A stretch of DNA of 64,000 bases from UBA952 sp044361535 (GTDB lineage: Bacteria; Bacteroidota; Bacteroidia; Flavobacteriales_D; Crocinitomicaceae): contig JBIKIQ010000010.1 in the NCBI GenBank assembly GCA_044361535.1, forward strand, positions 66,040-130,039, in the 5' to 3' direction. The position numbers and the translations under genes are program-made. The number at the start of each line of letters is the position of its first letter. Position 1 is the stretch's first letter. The notes under the pieces are model-generated. The model did not search any database. It saw only the letters and a list, made by a program, of their open reading frames with translations, and was not told where the DNA came from. Positions 1-9,027 of this stretch are shown in pieces.

Positions 1-2
1 TC

Positions 3-194
3 GAACTTCAGACCAAAGGTATAGAAACTTCAAAAGATGAAGTTCAGGATAATCTCATTGAACGCGATTTCATTGATTCTAATCGAAAGGAAAGTCCATT
101 AAGACAAGCAGTGGATGCCATTGTTTTAGATAATTCGAGTTTTAATCGTCAGCAACAATTGCAATGGGCGCTTGATTTAGTTGGAAGCAGGTAA
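3..194 (+). CDS. cmk: Cytidylate kinase, C-terminal fragment (5' end outside window)
   Basis: The frame starting at base 3 is open from the window edge to TAA at 192-194 and encodes 63 residues. It carries the end of the (d)CMP kinase family: an ERDFIDSNR stretch followed by SPLRQAVDAIVLDNS. In this family that region holds the arginines of the LID/CMP-binding part and the conserved Asp-Ser-x-Arg motif. The enzyme phosphorylates CMP and dCMP with ATP in the cytoplasm. Only the C-terminal third is visible. The last 18 bases overlap the 3' end of the convergent membrane-protein gene. Confidence 0.85.
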   Translation, partial: ELQTKGIETSKDEVQDNLIERDFIDSNRKESPLRQAVDAIVLDNSSFNRQQQLQWALDLVGSR

Positions 195-2900
195 TTTTTT
201 TAAACAAATTTGTTTCAATCGATTGAGTTCACTTTTAAATTCGAATTCATCAGATTCTGCTTTAATATCTTTCGGATTATTTATTTTTTCCAATGCCTCT
301 TTGTAGCGATTAAGTTTAATCAAATATTCAATATTTAATAAATAGTGTGAGTAATAAGGGTCATCAACAATTATCCAATTAGACCACTTTAAACCATGAT
401 TTAGGATTGTGGTATCAGTTTGATTTTCAAGAATTATCCTGCAATATTCATTTAAATTATGAGCTCCAATTTTTTGAAGGTATTTGTCGTTTTTAATCAT
501 GTAACTTTTTAAAGAATCAAGCTCAGATTTTGATTTGGCATCAACATAACCAATATTTTTAGAGTCTATTAATTTTGATTTAATTCTATCCATTTCCATT
601 TTTTCTAAATAAACGGGATAATTAAAGGATAAGGTTGAAAGAGCAAAACGAAATAATGAAAATTGCAATAAAACACCTAATATTGTAAGTGTAATGGTTA
701 TGTTTTTTGTTGATTGAAGCAATTGATTTTTAAATCTAAATAATAAAATAAAACTGATTAGCAAAAGTGAGTTGCCTAAAATTCGAATAAATCCTGAACC
801 TGGCCAATACATTATGTAAAACATACCACCAATAATCGATAGTGAAAAACTTGATCGATAAATTAATCCAAGAATCTTATTGTTATTTTTAGTTTTTTGT
901 CCCATTATAAAATAAATGGCAAGAAGAAAAATTCCGATCACTAGTAATAAACCAGCTCCTTTAAAATGCATGATTTTGAACATCAATCCTAAAAACAAAA
1001 TTGCCAGTGAAATCTTGTATAATTTTTTCAATGCTATTTTATTTCGATTTCCACTAATGAAAATACTTTCCGAAATTTCTTCGTCTTCTAATTTTTCGGG
1101 TATGAATAAACTAAGAATGTAATGTAAAAAGACGATAAAGAAGGATAGTACTATTACACCACCAGCAATATTTTCATTTATATCAAATGATCTCAAAATA
1201 AAGCATAGTGAGACGGAAATAATAATAAAGTAAAATACTTTGCTTTCAATTTTAAAATAGAATTCTTGAAATTGGGTTGTTATGTTTTTTACATTTTGAA
1301 TAATGAATTTTAATTTGAAGAATAAGAATGATATAAACATTATGAATGCCAAGACCAGTGAGAGTTGAACTGAAACAAACAATCCTCCAGATACAACAAT
1401 AATAAAAAAGGTAAAAATACCCAGTGTTCGGAAAAAGCGCATAAACTCCATAATTGGAAGTGTCTGCTCCAAGGTCAAGTTTCCTTGAATTAAATGTTTC
1501 CGAATAATTTTTGTAATGATATTGCTTGATTCATTTGTGTTTCCACCGTTCATGGAAATAAGATTTTCCTCCTTGTCGTTGTAAATTTTGGAAAGTTGCA
1601 AGGATTTGTCAATGGAATCAGACAAATCGTTAAATCTCAAACGCGAAGCAATTACTGCCAAGAAAAACACGGAGCAGAATAAGGTCAAAAATGCCATTAG
1701 AGATAGGATTCCATCCTTACTCAATAATTGGTTAATGGACTTTAAAGTTGCTTCTGTTGAAAAATTAACAAGTCCTTCAAATAAGCCATAAAAATTGGAT
1801 GAAAAGGAACTTAAACTTTCTATGGAGACATTGCTTGAGGATATTAATTGCAAAAAACCACTGAAAGCAAGCGCGCCAAAAAGAGCAGCTTCGAGCACAT
1901 AGGCATCCATTTTTTCATTGGCAGATCGGAGACTTACATCCAACTCAATTATCTCTTCATCATTCTCGTTGTGATTGAGATTTGTTTTAACCTGATTTAA
2001 ATTGATTTTGTCTAACTGATAAATAATTTGAGAAATTGAAGGTTTCTTTTTTGAGAAAAAAGAAAGTAGAATCATGAAATAAACACCATAAAGTATAGTG
2101 AAAATTGGTATAACAATTCCGTAGTCTTGGCTGGAAAAGTCAAATACAATAATGGAAATTAAAATTCCAAAAATCAATAAGATAAAGGTAAATAAGTAAT
2201 TCCATGGTGAGTGTGAATTAGTTATTTTGAGATCATTTCTACCAATTTCTGAGAATATTTTCTGAGTATTTTTTTCAATTCGCTTATCTCTAAAATAAGA
2301 ATAAACGAAAATCCCCAAAGGAATAAGAATAAATTGAGAAAAAATAAAAAACATTCTCGGTTGTGTTTCTGCTGAATCAAAATACGAATTAGTCAATACT
2401 TTAAAGTACCAGAGGCTGACAAAGCGCAATAAAAAATCAGCAATAATAATTTGTAAAGTTCCTTCTAGTTTTATTTTGAAATAGAACTTATCCTCTTCCT
2501 TATTGGTTATCCATTGTTTAACTGTTTCAGGAATTGAATCTAAAATTTGCTTATCAACTGTCGCAGTTAATTTTTGCATGAATATCTCGAATCTATCTGC
2601 TAGGATTATCTCTTTTTCACGTTTTAATAATTCCTGATACAGTTGTATGAGCTCTATAATTTCCTTTTTGTCCTCATCTTTAAATAGTTGAAAGGAAGTT
2701 GTGTATTCCTCAATCGTTTTTAATTTAGAGCTATCTGCTGTTCCGGAGTTAATAATTAGCTTAATCTTACTCTGGAAGTACTTTTCTCGATATATTTCTT
2801 GAACTATCTCACGCCACTGTACCCACGTTGTTCTACTTTTTTGATTTTCTGACCTACGGAAATAAGTAATAAATTGTGAAACAAAATAAATTGAATTCAT
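177..2900 (-). CDS. Large multi-spanning membrane protein with two GldL-like hairpins
   Basis: The product is 907 residues with an ATG start. I recognise no whole-length family. Residues 1-140 are soluble and charged. Membrane segments then fall at about 148-170, 182-202, 233-253, 260-282, 335-352, 398-418, 490-530, 556-600, 630-667, 684-722 and 733-752. A soluble tail (760-907) has a TPR-like stretch near 855-875. Two consecutive hairpins, with FKIMHFKGAG at 641-650 and FYIMYWPGSG at 694-703, closely resemble the first transmembrane pair of GldL, the T9SS/gliding motor subunit, whose signature is FKIMHWPGA. The gene stands alone and convergent to cmk. Function is unknown; a role in energised membrane processes would be speculation. 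Confidence 0.75.
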   Translation of the reverse strand: MNSIYFVSQFITYFRRSENQKSRTTWVQWREIVQEIYREKYFQSKIKLIINSGTADSSKLKTIEEYTTSFQLFKDEDKKEIIELIQLYQELLKREKEIILADRFEIFMQKLTATVDKQILDSIPETVKQWITNKEEDKFYFKIKLEGTLQIIIADFLLRFVSLWYFKVLTNSYFDSAETQPRMFFIFSQFILIPLGIFVYSYFRDKRIEKNTQKIFSEIGRNDLKITNSHSPWNYLFTFILLIFGILISIIVFDFSSQDYGIVIPIFTILYGVYFMILLSFFSKKKPSISQIIYQLDKINLNQVKTNLNHNENDEEIIELDVSLRSANEKMDAYVLEAALFGALAFSGFLQLISSSNVSIESLSSFSSNFYGLFEGLVNFSTEATLKSINQLLSKDGILSLMAFLTLFCSVFFLAVIASRLRFNDLSDSIDKSLQLSKIYNDKEENLISMNGGNTNESSNIITKIIRKHLIQGNLTLEQTLPIMEFMRFFRTLGIFTFFIIVVSGGLFVSVQLSLVLAFIMFISFLFFKLKFIIQNVKNITTQFQEFYFKIESKVFYFIIISVSLCFILRSFDINENIAGGVIVLSFFIVFLHYILSLFIPEKLEDEEISESIFISGNRNKIALKKLYKISLAILFLGLMFKIMHFKGAGLLLVIGIFLLAIYFIMGQKTKNNNKILGLIYRSSFSLSIIGGMFYIMYWPGSGFIRILGNSLLLISFILLFRFKNQLLQSTKNITITLTILGVLLQFSLFRFALSTLSFNYPVYLEKMEMDRIKSKLIDSKNIGYVDAKSKSELDSLKSYMIKNDKYLQKIGAHNLNEYCRIILENQTDTTILNHGLKWSNWIIVDDPYYSHYLLNIEYLIKLNRYKEALEKINNPKDIKAESDEFEFKSELNRLKQICLKKLPASN

Positions 2901-2908
2901 AAGCGATT

Positions 2909-2942
2909 TTTGAATCTTAATACTCTTTTGTTCTTACTTTTG
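2909..2942 (+). promoter_or_regulatory. Bacteroidetes-type promoter of smpB
   Basis: TTTG ending at 2912 is followed after 22 bases by TACTTTTG at 2935-2942, matching the Bacteroidetes -33/-7 pattern (TTTG then TAnnTTTG). The smpB GTG start lies 17 bases downstream. Confidence 0.6.
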
Positions 2943-2959
2943 TTTCATTAAATAATTAA

Positions 2960-3412
2960 GTGTCGTCCAACGAAATCAATATAAAAAATAAGCGTGCTCG
3001 GTTTGAATATTTCATCGATGAAGAATTCATTGCTGGAATTGTCTTGGCTGGTACTGAAATCAAAAGTATTCGGAATGGAAAAGCCAGTATTATAGAATCA
3101 TATTGCGTCATTTCAGAGGGAGAATTGTTTATTCGTAATATGTATATCGCACCGTATGAGAATGCTTCCTTTTACACCCACAAAACCCGTGGTGATCGCA
3201 AGCTTCTTTTAAATCGTAAAGAACTGAATCGTATTGAGAAATTTCTAAAAGTAAAGGGAAATACGCTTATTCCACTAAAATTATTTCTCTCAGAGAAAGG
3301 TTGGTTGAAAGTTCAATTTGCTTGTGCTAGAGGGAAAAAACTCCATGATAAACGAGATGATTTGAAAGAAAAAGATGATCGAAGAGAGATGGATAGAGCG
3401 ATGAAAAGATAA
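2960..3412 (+). CDS. smpB: SsrA-binding protein SmpB
   Basis: This 150-residue protein binds tmRNA and delivers it to stalled ribosomes for trans-translation. It has the full SmpB fold: an N-terminal NKRARFEY stretch, the GTEIKSIR loop at 31-38, YTHKTRGDRKLLL near 72-84, GKKLHDKR at 125-132, and a basic/acidic C-terminal tail that in this family reaches the decoding centre. The start is GTG at 2960, supported by the family's usual N-terminal length and by the promoter ending 17 bases upstream. The M23 peptidase gene follows closely on the same strand. Confidence 0.96.
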   Translation: MSSNEINIKNKRARFEYFIDEEFIAGIVLAGTEIKSIRNGKASIIESYCVISEGELFIRNMYIAPYENASFYTHKTRGDRKLLLNRKELNRIEKFLKVKGNTLIPLKLFLSEKGWLKVQFACARGKKLHDKRDDLKEKDDRREMDRAMKR

Positions 3413-3465
3413 GGAACGAAACTTGATTGAAAAAAGTTCGTAGGATTTCCTCCATACGAAAGAAC

Positions 3466-4365
3466 ATGGAAAATCAAGTTGAACAGAATACATATAATAG
3501 AATTAAATTTCCGAAAAAATTCCTCAAAATTGCACTGTTTCCACTCTCATTGAGTATGACCTTCTTTATCACCCAACTTTATTACAGTTCTAAATTAAAA
3601 GAGCTTCAACAAGTGGAGAGTGATTTGAAAAAGCAATTAGAAAGTCAATTGCAAGTAGCAAAAAAGTTAGATGATGCACTTGCGATTGTTGAAGGTCACC
3701 TCGATACCTTTGATTTATCACACAAGTCGTTATTCAATGCGGTTATTGATATAGAGGATTCTCCTCAAAATGAAGCATTTATTATTAAACCATTTCCAAA
3801 AATAGCCTATAAGGGTTCATCGCTTTTTGGAGAGTTGGAACACAGAACGAATTTTGTCACTAAAAAATTAAGTCTTCAAAATAAATTTTTGAACACATTT
3901 TTATCCGTTGCTCGCGATAAAGAAACGATGATGTCTTCCATTCCAGCAGTTTGCCCAATATACGTATCCGATTTAGATCGGGTGGGGTCGGGGTTTGGGA
4001 TGAGAAAGGATCCAATTGATTCTACCATGAAGATGCACAAAGGCATTGATGTCGCCGCTCCAACTGGTACAAAAGTATATGCAGCAGGCTCGGGGAAAGT
4101 GTTGAAAATAACAAGTTCTGACGACGGTTATGGAAATTGTATTGTCATTGAACACGGATATGGTTTTGTATCGCGGTACGCCCACTTAAGTGGCTTCAAA
4201 ATCAAAGAGGGTGATGAGGTGAAAAAAGGCGACCTCATAGGATTAGTTGGGAGCACAGGCCGATCCACTGGGCCTCATTTACATTATGAAATTGAAAAAG
4301 ACGGCGAAAGAATTGACCCCAAAAAATACATTCAATTTGATCTTAAGGGGTTGGAAACCTATTAG
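3466..4365 (+). CDS. M23 family metallopeptidase (murein endopeptidase), membrane anchored
   Basis: A LytM/M23 zinc peptidase of about 299 residues that probably cleaves peptidoglycan cross-links in the periplasm. Counting from the ATG at 3466, there is one membrane anchor near residues 19-39, a coiled coil around 42-77, and the catalytic domain in the C-terminal half. Zinc-ligand motifs are intact: HKGID (His191, Asp195) and HLH (271-273). A TTG at 3427, 14 bases after smpB, would add 13 residues. I prefer the ATG, but the TTG cannot be excluded because AAGGAACG precedes it. The gene is likely co-transcribed with smpB and ends 10 bases from the convergent scramblase-like gene. Confidence 0.9.
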   Translation: MENQVEQNTYNRIKFPKKFLKIALFPLSLSMTFFITQLYYSSKLKELQQVESDLKKQLESQLQVAKKLDDALAIVEGHLDTFDLSHKSLFNAVIDIEDSPQNEAFIIKPFPKIAYKGSSLFGELEHRTNFVTKKLSLQNKFLNTFLSVARDKETMMSSIPAVCPIYVSDLDRVGSGFGMRKDPIDSTMKMHKGIDVAAPTGTKVYAAGSGKVLKITSSDDGYGNCIVIEHGYGFVSRYAHLSGFKIKEGDEVKKGDLIGLVGSTGRSTGPHLHYEIEKDGERIDPKKYIQFDLKGLETY

Positions 4366-4375
4366 TTAATTGGGT

Positions 4376-4969
4376 TTAGTTTTCTTTCAAAAGAAAATCA
4401 ATACAAAGCACAGCACTTACTATTAATGGTCTCAATGCTGAATCCTTTTCTACATTTTCATTTACAGATAATATGTAATTATCAGCAGATGTAAAAAGTT
4501 CTTTTCCAATTCCAGCCCATTTTTTACTAATACTAGCTAATTCTATTTCATCTTTGGATATTTTGAAATCCCATCCCAATAAATTACCTTTCAAAGTACA
4601 AAGATTGTTATTATTAGAATCTGTAATTTCTAATTTAGCTCCCCCGAAACGAAATTTACGAACTAATTTCCCTAATTCATTTCCTTTTTCATCAAACACA
4701 CTCACTGGACTAAATCCAAAAAATGAGGTATTTCGTTTAATTGAAAGTATTGGTTCTCCTTTATCTGAAGTAATTTCAACATGAAAAGGGGTCATCATTT
4801 TATACTTAGAAAAACGAAAGATTTTTGTAAAAAAGCCTAATTTATCTTCTCTACAATTCATTATAATTTCAGAAGTTTCTGGATTATATACGTCAAAATT
4901 ATTGGCTGCTTTAAACATTCCAATATGTTCCTTAATTAAAAATAGGTTGTTGTTGAGTGAATTGTGCAT
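4376..4969 (-). CDS. Phospholipid scramblase-related / LURP-one-like protein
   Basis: A 197-residue protein of the scramblase/LURP-one-related beta-barrel superfamily, which is common in Bacteroidetes. Family features seen are the N-terminal FLIKEHIGMFKAANNFDVY segment, repeated beta strands with Gly turns (ITSDKGEPILSI, VFDEKGNELGKL, ITDSNNNNLCTLKGN), and a C-terminal hydrophobic helix ending RPLIVSAVLCIDFLLKE. In this superfamily the barrel wraps around that last helix. The cellular role of bacterial members is not established. The gene is convergent to the M23 gene and lies 31 bases downstream of the MuiA-like operon, so read-through from that operon is possible. Confidence 0.75.
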   Translation of the reverse strand: MHNSLNNNLFLIKEHIGMFKAANNFDVYNPETSEIIMNCREDKLGFFTKIFRFSKYKMMTPFHVEITSDKGEPILSIKRNTSFFGFSPVSVFDEKGNELGKLVRKFRFGGAKLEITDSNNNNLCTLKGNLLGWDFKISKDEIELASISKKWAGIGKELFTSADNYILSVNENVEKDSALRPLIVSAVLCIDFLLKEN

Positions 4970-5000
4970 AATATATTTTTTACAATGTTAACACTATTTT

Positions 5001-7025
5001 TCAATCCAAATACAACACCCTTCCTTTTTCGTAATCAACGGAATATCCAAATTGATATACTTCAGAATTTCCAAGAGGTAAGGTAAGTTTCCATGTGATA
5101 ATTCCGGTTTCCTCGTTCAATTCTCCATTTAACAATTCATTCCGTTTTACTTTGATGTCATTATTTGTACTGATTGGAAATTGGTCTTTCACAATAATAG
5201 GAATTAGCGCTCCGCCATTGTTTCTAATTTTGATTTCCCACGTGGCCTCGTATTTTTGGCGTGAACCTAAAATTTTATTACTGCTCTTATCCTTCACTTT
5301 TGTTCGTTCAACCTTGATTTTTGAATCTTTTCCAAACGAGAAAGAAAGTGTGTCTTTCGTTGAATTAATATCGATGTAGGATTTTCCAATGTAGGTTCCA
5401 TCAAAATAAATATTGGATTCTCCACTCAATAAATTCAATTTTTCCCAACCAGAAACTTGAGCAGCTAGAAACACTGCTGGATCAATTTTAGGTGCCGTAT
5501 GATATTCATAATCAGCTTTTAGTTCAAAATTGTCTATTTGCACTCTGTGGTCCATTCCATCAGTGGGAATTGTCATTTTCGATTGAATGCGGTATTCTAC
5601 ACGCAAGTCTTTTTTCACAACTTCGGTTTCTGCATAGTTCGCTTTTTCTTTTACTTTAACTCCATCGATAAAGAGATAATTATCATTTCCTCGACTTCCT
5701 CTAATTTGAACTTGTTCTAGATTTTTTTCTGATTCATTCACCTTAAAAATTCCACCAGTTACATCACCATAATAGGCTGGTATACCTCCGGTATTTACTC
5801 TTATACTATCTGCTCTTCCTCCAAAGTCCCAATTGTAGCTTGCGAATCCGTTGGCCCATCCAGAACTCAATACGAGTTCATCTGATTTCATGAAAAACTT
5901 GATATAAGGCGATTGAATGGCAACCGTTTGTGGCGCATAGCCAACGAAAGATGCGATGAGGAATTTTTCATTTTTTGGAACAGTTACCGAAAATTTACCA
6001 TCAACATCTGTAACCACTCCAATACTTGGATTTGATGGAAAAGATACTTTGGTAAACGGCATTGCCTCGCCGGTAGATGCATCGATTACTTCTCCTGTTA
6101 TTTTCTCTCCAGAATAATCTATTTCAGGCAAAATTCGAGTTCGTTGTTGGGTAGGTTGTTTGTAATTGTTGTAGTAGATATACCACGGTTGCAATTCAGG
6201 TTCTTTCGAGTTTTCATACGGATCGTTGGTAGATAATACCATGTCTACGTTTTTCCATTCAATTCCGGTATTTTGAGATACCAAAGCTTTTGCCTCCAAT
6301 TTGATCGGTTTCCCAATGCCTTCGCTGCGCATGTCATAATAGGGTTTCCAGCTTGCATTTGGACTGATGTAATTGAATGTAAACGTGGCATCCGTTGATT
6401 TTTCGACGTCAACTTCCACGACAATTTCCGAATAATTGATAACCGGCTTACTACGTTGAGAAACAATTTCTTGTTCCAACTTATTCAAGTCTTTGGTTAC
6501 CTTTTCCAATTCATCCCGGATAGCACTTTGACGTAAAGTAATTTCTGTCAATTTCTGATGCATGAATGTAAATGCTTCCTTCAATTCAGTCATTTTCAGT
6601 CCTTCATTTAGTCCTTTTAATTCACGATTTCGTAGGATTAAATCTTTGTCTAAAGTAAGAATGTCAAACTCACTTCGCAAGTCATTTTCTTTTTTTTCTA
6701 AAACTTTGCGCTGCGCGTTTAATTCATTCATTTTTTCATTGGAGATTCGGATATCCTCGTAGTTCTTTCGTGTTCGAACCGATAGAATGGTCAAATCACC
6801 CGTTGCTTTGACTTGAACTGTATTCGCATCTAAAAAATCCGTTAGTTTGGTAAAAACAAGTTCTTGTTTTCCTTTACTCAAACTTTTTGTTGCCTGATGT
6901 TCAACCTGAGCACCCAAAAAGAAAACGGTAACTTTTGATAAATCAGATGAAATTGCAACTTCTTTTTGTCCGAAAATCGTAAAACAAAAAAGAAGGGAAA
7001 AGAAGGGAAAAGCTATTCTAATCAT
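5001..7025 (-). CDS. MuiA-like DUF4140/DUF4139 protein with plug-like cassette, copy A
   Basis: This 674-residue protein is the last gene of a three-gene tandem paralog operon. It has a signal peptide (1-19, ending FGQ), then a DUF4140 region (about 30-85), a coiled coil (94-195), the DUF4139 beta domain starting at NASWKPYYDMRS (223-234), an inserted carboxypeptidase-regulatory-like domain (309-379) and the C-terminal half of DUF4139 (about 465-674). Between the last two lies a cassette unique to this copy (383-463). It holds TGGIPAYYGDVTGGI (412-426) and IRGSRGNDNYLFIDGVKV (441-458). Both motifs recall TonB-receptor plug sequences, but in reversed order. The family name comes from a mucoidy inhibitor, and biochemical function is unknown. 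It is probably periplasmic or outer-membrane associated. It starts 5 bases after copy B ends. Confidence 0.85.
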   Translation of the reverse strand: MIRIAFPFFSLLFCFTIFGQKEVAISSDLSKVTVFFLGAQVEHQATKSLSKGKQELVFTKLTDFLDANTVQVKATGDLTILSVRTRKNYEDIRISNEKMNELNAQRKVLEKKENDLRSEFDILTLDKDLILRNRELKGLNEGLKMTELKEAFTFMHQKLTEITLRQSAIRDELEKVTKDLNKLEQEIVSQRSKPVINYSEIVVEVDVEKSTDATFTFNYISPNASWKPYYDMRSEGIGKPIKLEAKALVSQNTGIEWKNVDMVLSTNDPYENSKEPELQPWYIYYNNYKQPTQQRTRILPEIDYSGEKITGEVIDASTGEAMPFTKVSFPSNPSIGVVTDVDGKFSVTVPKNEKFLIASFVGYAPQTVAIQSPYIKFFMKSDELVLSSGWANGFASYNWDFGGRADSIRVNTGGIPAYYGDVTGGIFKVNESEKNLEQVQIRGSRGNDNYLFIDGVKVKEKANYAETEVVKKDLRVEYRIQSKMTIPTDGMDHRVQIDNFELKADYEYHTAPKIDPAVFLAAQVSGWEKLNLLSGESNIYFDGTYIGKSYIDINSTKDTLSFSFGKDSKIKVERTKVKDKSSNKILGSRQKYEATWEIKIRNNGGALIPIIVKDQFPISTNNDIKVKRNELLNGELNEETGIITWKLTLPLGNSEVYQFGYSVDYEKGRVLYLD
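5637..5879 (-). other. Variable cassette of copy A (permuted TonB plug-like motifs)
   Basis: This codes for residues 383-463 of copy A. Flanking sequence on both sides aligns with copies B and C, but this segment does not. It contains two short motifs typical of Bacteroidetes TonB-receptor plug domains: a TGGIPAYYGD stretch and an FIDGVKV stretch. Their order is opposite to that in receptors. Confidence 0.6.
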
Positions 7026-7030
7026 AGTAC

Positions 7031-9022
7031 TTATTCTAAATAAAGTGTATATCCTTTTTGATAATCAACGGAATAGTCAAATTGTAAGTTTTGACTACTA
7101 CCCAGTGATAGATTCAAATTCCATACAAGAATTCCGGTTTTCTCATCCCATTTCGCCGTTCCAAATTCACCATTTTTTACTTTGATGTCATTATTTGTGC
7201 TTATTGGAAATTGATCTTTCACGACAATTGGAATGGCAGCACCTCCGTTATTTCGCATCCGGATTTCCCAGGTAACTTCGTATTTTTGGCGCGAACCAAT
7301 TACTTTTTTACTGCTTTTGTCTTTAACTTTCGTGCGCTCAACGATTACTTTTGAATCTTTACCAAAAGAAAAGGAAAGTGTATCTTTTGTTGAATTGACA
7401 TCAATGTATGATTTTCCAATATAGGTTCCATCGAAATAGATATTGGATTCACCGCTCAACAAATTCAGTTTTTCCCATCCTGTAACTTGAGCAGCTAAAA
7501 ATACAGCTGGATCGATTTTAGGAGCCGTGTGGTATTCATAGAATGCATTTAGCTCAAAGTTATCTATCTGAACACGATGATCCATTCCATCGGTAGGAAT
7601 TGTCATTTTCGATTGAATTTGGTATTCCATTCGCAAGTCTTTTTTCTGCACTTGAGTTTGAACGTAATTAGCTTTTTTGTCCTCTGATTTGTTTACTTCA
7701 TCATAGGCTGCTGCAAAAGCTTGCTTTTTTGATTTATAACTTCGTTTTCTGGTTGATCGTACAGAAACATCTGCGCTTCGAACAGGTAATCTTGAAATAT
7801 CTTCTCTTGTAATTGTCTGTCCAAATCTACCACCATCTTTATCGATAACCACCTCTTCTAAATCAACGTCATTTGCCACCAAAAAGAATTTTAAATACGG
7901 GGCATTAATTGATAATGTGGATGATTGATAACCTACAAACGAGGCAATGATTTGTCGCTCATTTCGAGGAACGGAAACAGAGAATTTTCCATCTACGTCT
8001 GTGATAACCCCAATACTTGGGTTAGAAGGAAAGGAGATTTTAGTAAACGGCATCGGTTCGCCTGTATTTGCATCAATTACTTCCCCTTGAATTTTTTCTC
8101 CTGAGTAATCAACAGTTGGTAAATTGCGTTGCGTTTGGTATTTCTGTTGTGGATAGTTATTGTAATTGATGTACCATGGCGCGATTATCGGTTCCTTTGA
8201 GTTTTCATAAGGGTCGTTCGTTGATAAAACCATGTCCACATTTTTCCATTCAATGCCGGTGTTTTGTGATACCAAAGCTTTTGCCTCCAATTTGATCGGT
8301 TTACCAATCCCATCACTTCGCATGTCGTAATAAGGTTTCCAAGATGCTTTGGGAGAAATGTAATTGAAGAAAAACGAAGCGTCTGTTTCTTTTTCCACGT
8401 CAATTTCCACCACGATTTCCGTGTAATTTATCACGGGTTTGCTGCGTTGAGACAAAATTTCTTGCTCCAACTTATTCATTTCTTTAGTCAATTTTTCCAA
8501 TTCGTCGTAAATGGCACTTTCACGCACGGTGATTTCATTCATTTTTTGGTGCATAAAGGCATAGGCTTCTTTGAGTTCAATCATGCTGATTCCTTTGTCT
8601 TGACCTTTCAAATCGCGGTTTCGCATTAAAAGTTCTTTGTCTAGTTCAAGGATTTCGTATTCGTCACGCAAGGCAATTTCTTTTTTCTCCAGCACTAATC
8701 GTTGAGAATTCAAGGCATCCATTTTATCATTTGAAATCCGAATATCTTCGAAATTTTTTCGTGAACGAACGGACAAAATAGTTAAATCTCCATTTGCTTT
8801 CACTTGGACGGTATTGGGGTCCAAGAAATCGGTTAATTTGGTAAAAACTACCTCTTGTTTCCCTTTTTTGAGTTGAGTATTGGCTTGATGTTCTATTTGA
8901 GCTCCCAAGAAAAATACGGTTACTTTTTTTAGTTCAGAGCTTAGTGGAACTTCCTTTTCTTTTTGGGCAAAAACTGAAAAATTCAGTAAGCCAATAATCA
9001 ATGATAATTGAATTTTTTTCAT
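7031..9022 (-). CDS. MuiA-like DUF4140/DUF4139 protein, copy B
   Basis: A 663-residue paralog, the middle gene of the operon, with a signal peptide (1-20, ending FAQ). Domain order matches its neighbours: DUF4140 (about 32-88), coiled coil (95-197), DUF4139 first half, inserted carboxypeptidase-regulatory-like domain (310-381), variable cassette (385-451), DUF4139 second half (460-663). The cassette contains EEVVIDKDGGRFGQ and TREDISRLPVRSADVSVRS (405-423). The second motif resembles the segment that opens the plug of Bacteroidetes TonB receptors. From residue 460 to the end, copy B differs from copy C by a single amino acid although many codons differ. It begins 5 bases after copy C ends. 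Confidence 0.85.
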   Translation of the reverse strand: MKKIQLSLIIGLLNFSVFAQKEKEVPLSSELKKVTVFFLGAQIEHQANTQLKKGKQEVVFTKLTDFLDPNTVQVKANGDLTILSVRSRKNFEDIRISNDKMDALNSQRLVLEKKEIALRDEYEILELDKELLMRNRDLKGQDKGISMIELKEAYAFMHQKMNEITVRESAIYDELEKLTKEMNKLEQEILSQRSKPVINYTEIVVEIDVEKETDASFFFNYISPKASWKPYYDMRSDGIGKPIKLEAKALVSQNTGIEWKNVDMVLSTNDPYENSKEPIIAPWYINYNNYPQQKYQTQRNLPTVDYSGEKIQGEVIDANTGEPMPFTKISFPSNPSIGVITDVDGKFSVSVPRNERQIIASFVGYQSSTLSINAPYLKFFLVANDVDLEEVVIDKDGGRFGQTITREDISRLPVRSADVSVRSTRKRSYKSKKQAFAAAYDEVNKSEDKKANYVQTQVQKKDLRMEYQIQSKMTIPTDGMDHRVQIDNFELNAFYEYHTAPKIDPAVFLAAQVTGWEKLNLLSGESNIYFDGTYIGKSYIDVNSTKDTLSFSFGKDSKVIVERTKVKDKSSKKVIGSRQKYEVTWEIRMRNNGGAAIPIVVKDQFPISTNNDIKVKNGEFGTAKWDEKTGILVWNLNLSLGSSQNLQFDYSVDYQKGYTLYLE
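7670..7870 (-). other. Variable cassette of copy B (plug N-terminus-like)
   Basis: This codes for residues 385-451 of copy B. It includes TREDISRLPVRSADVSVRS, similar to the start of receptor plug domains, then a Lys/Ser/Ala-rich linker. It does not align with the same position in copies A and C, while both flanks do. Confidence 0.6.
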
Positions 9023-9027
9023 AAATT

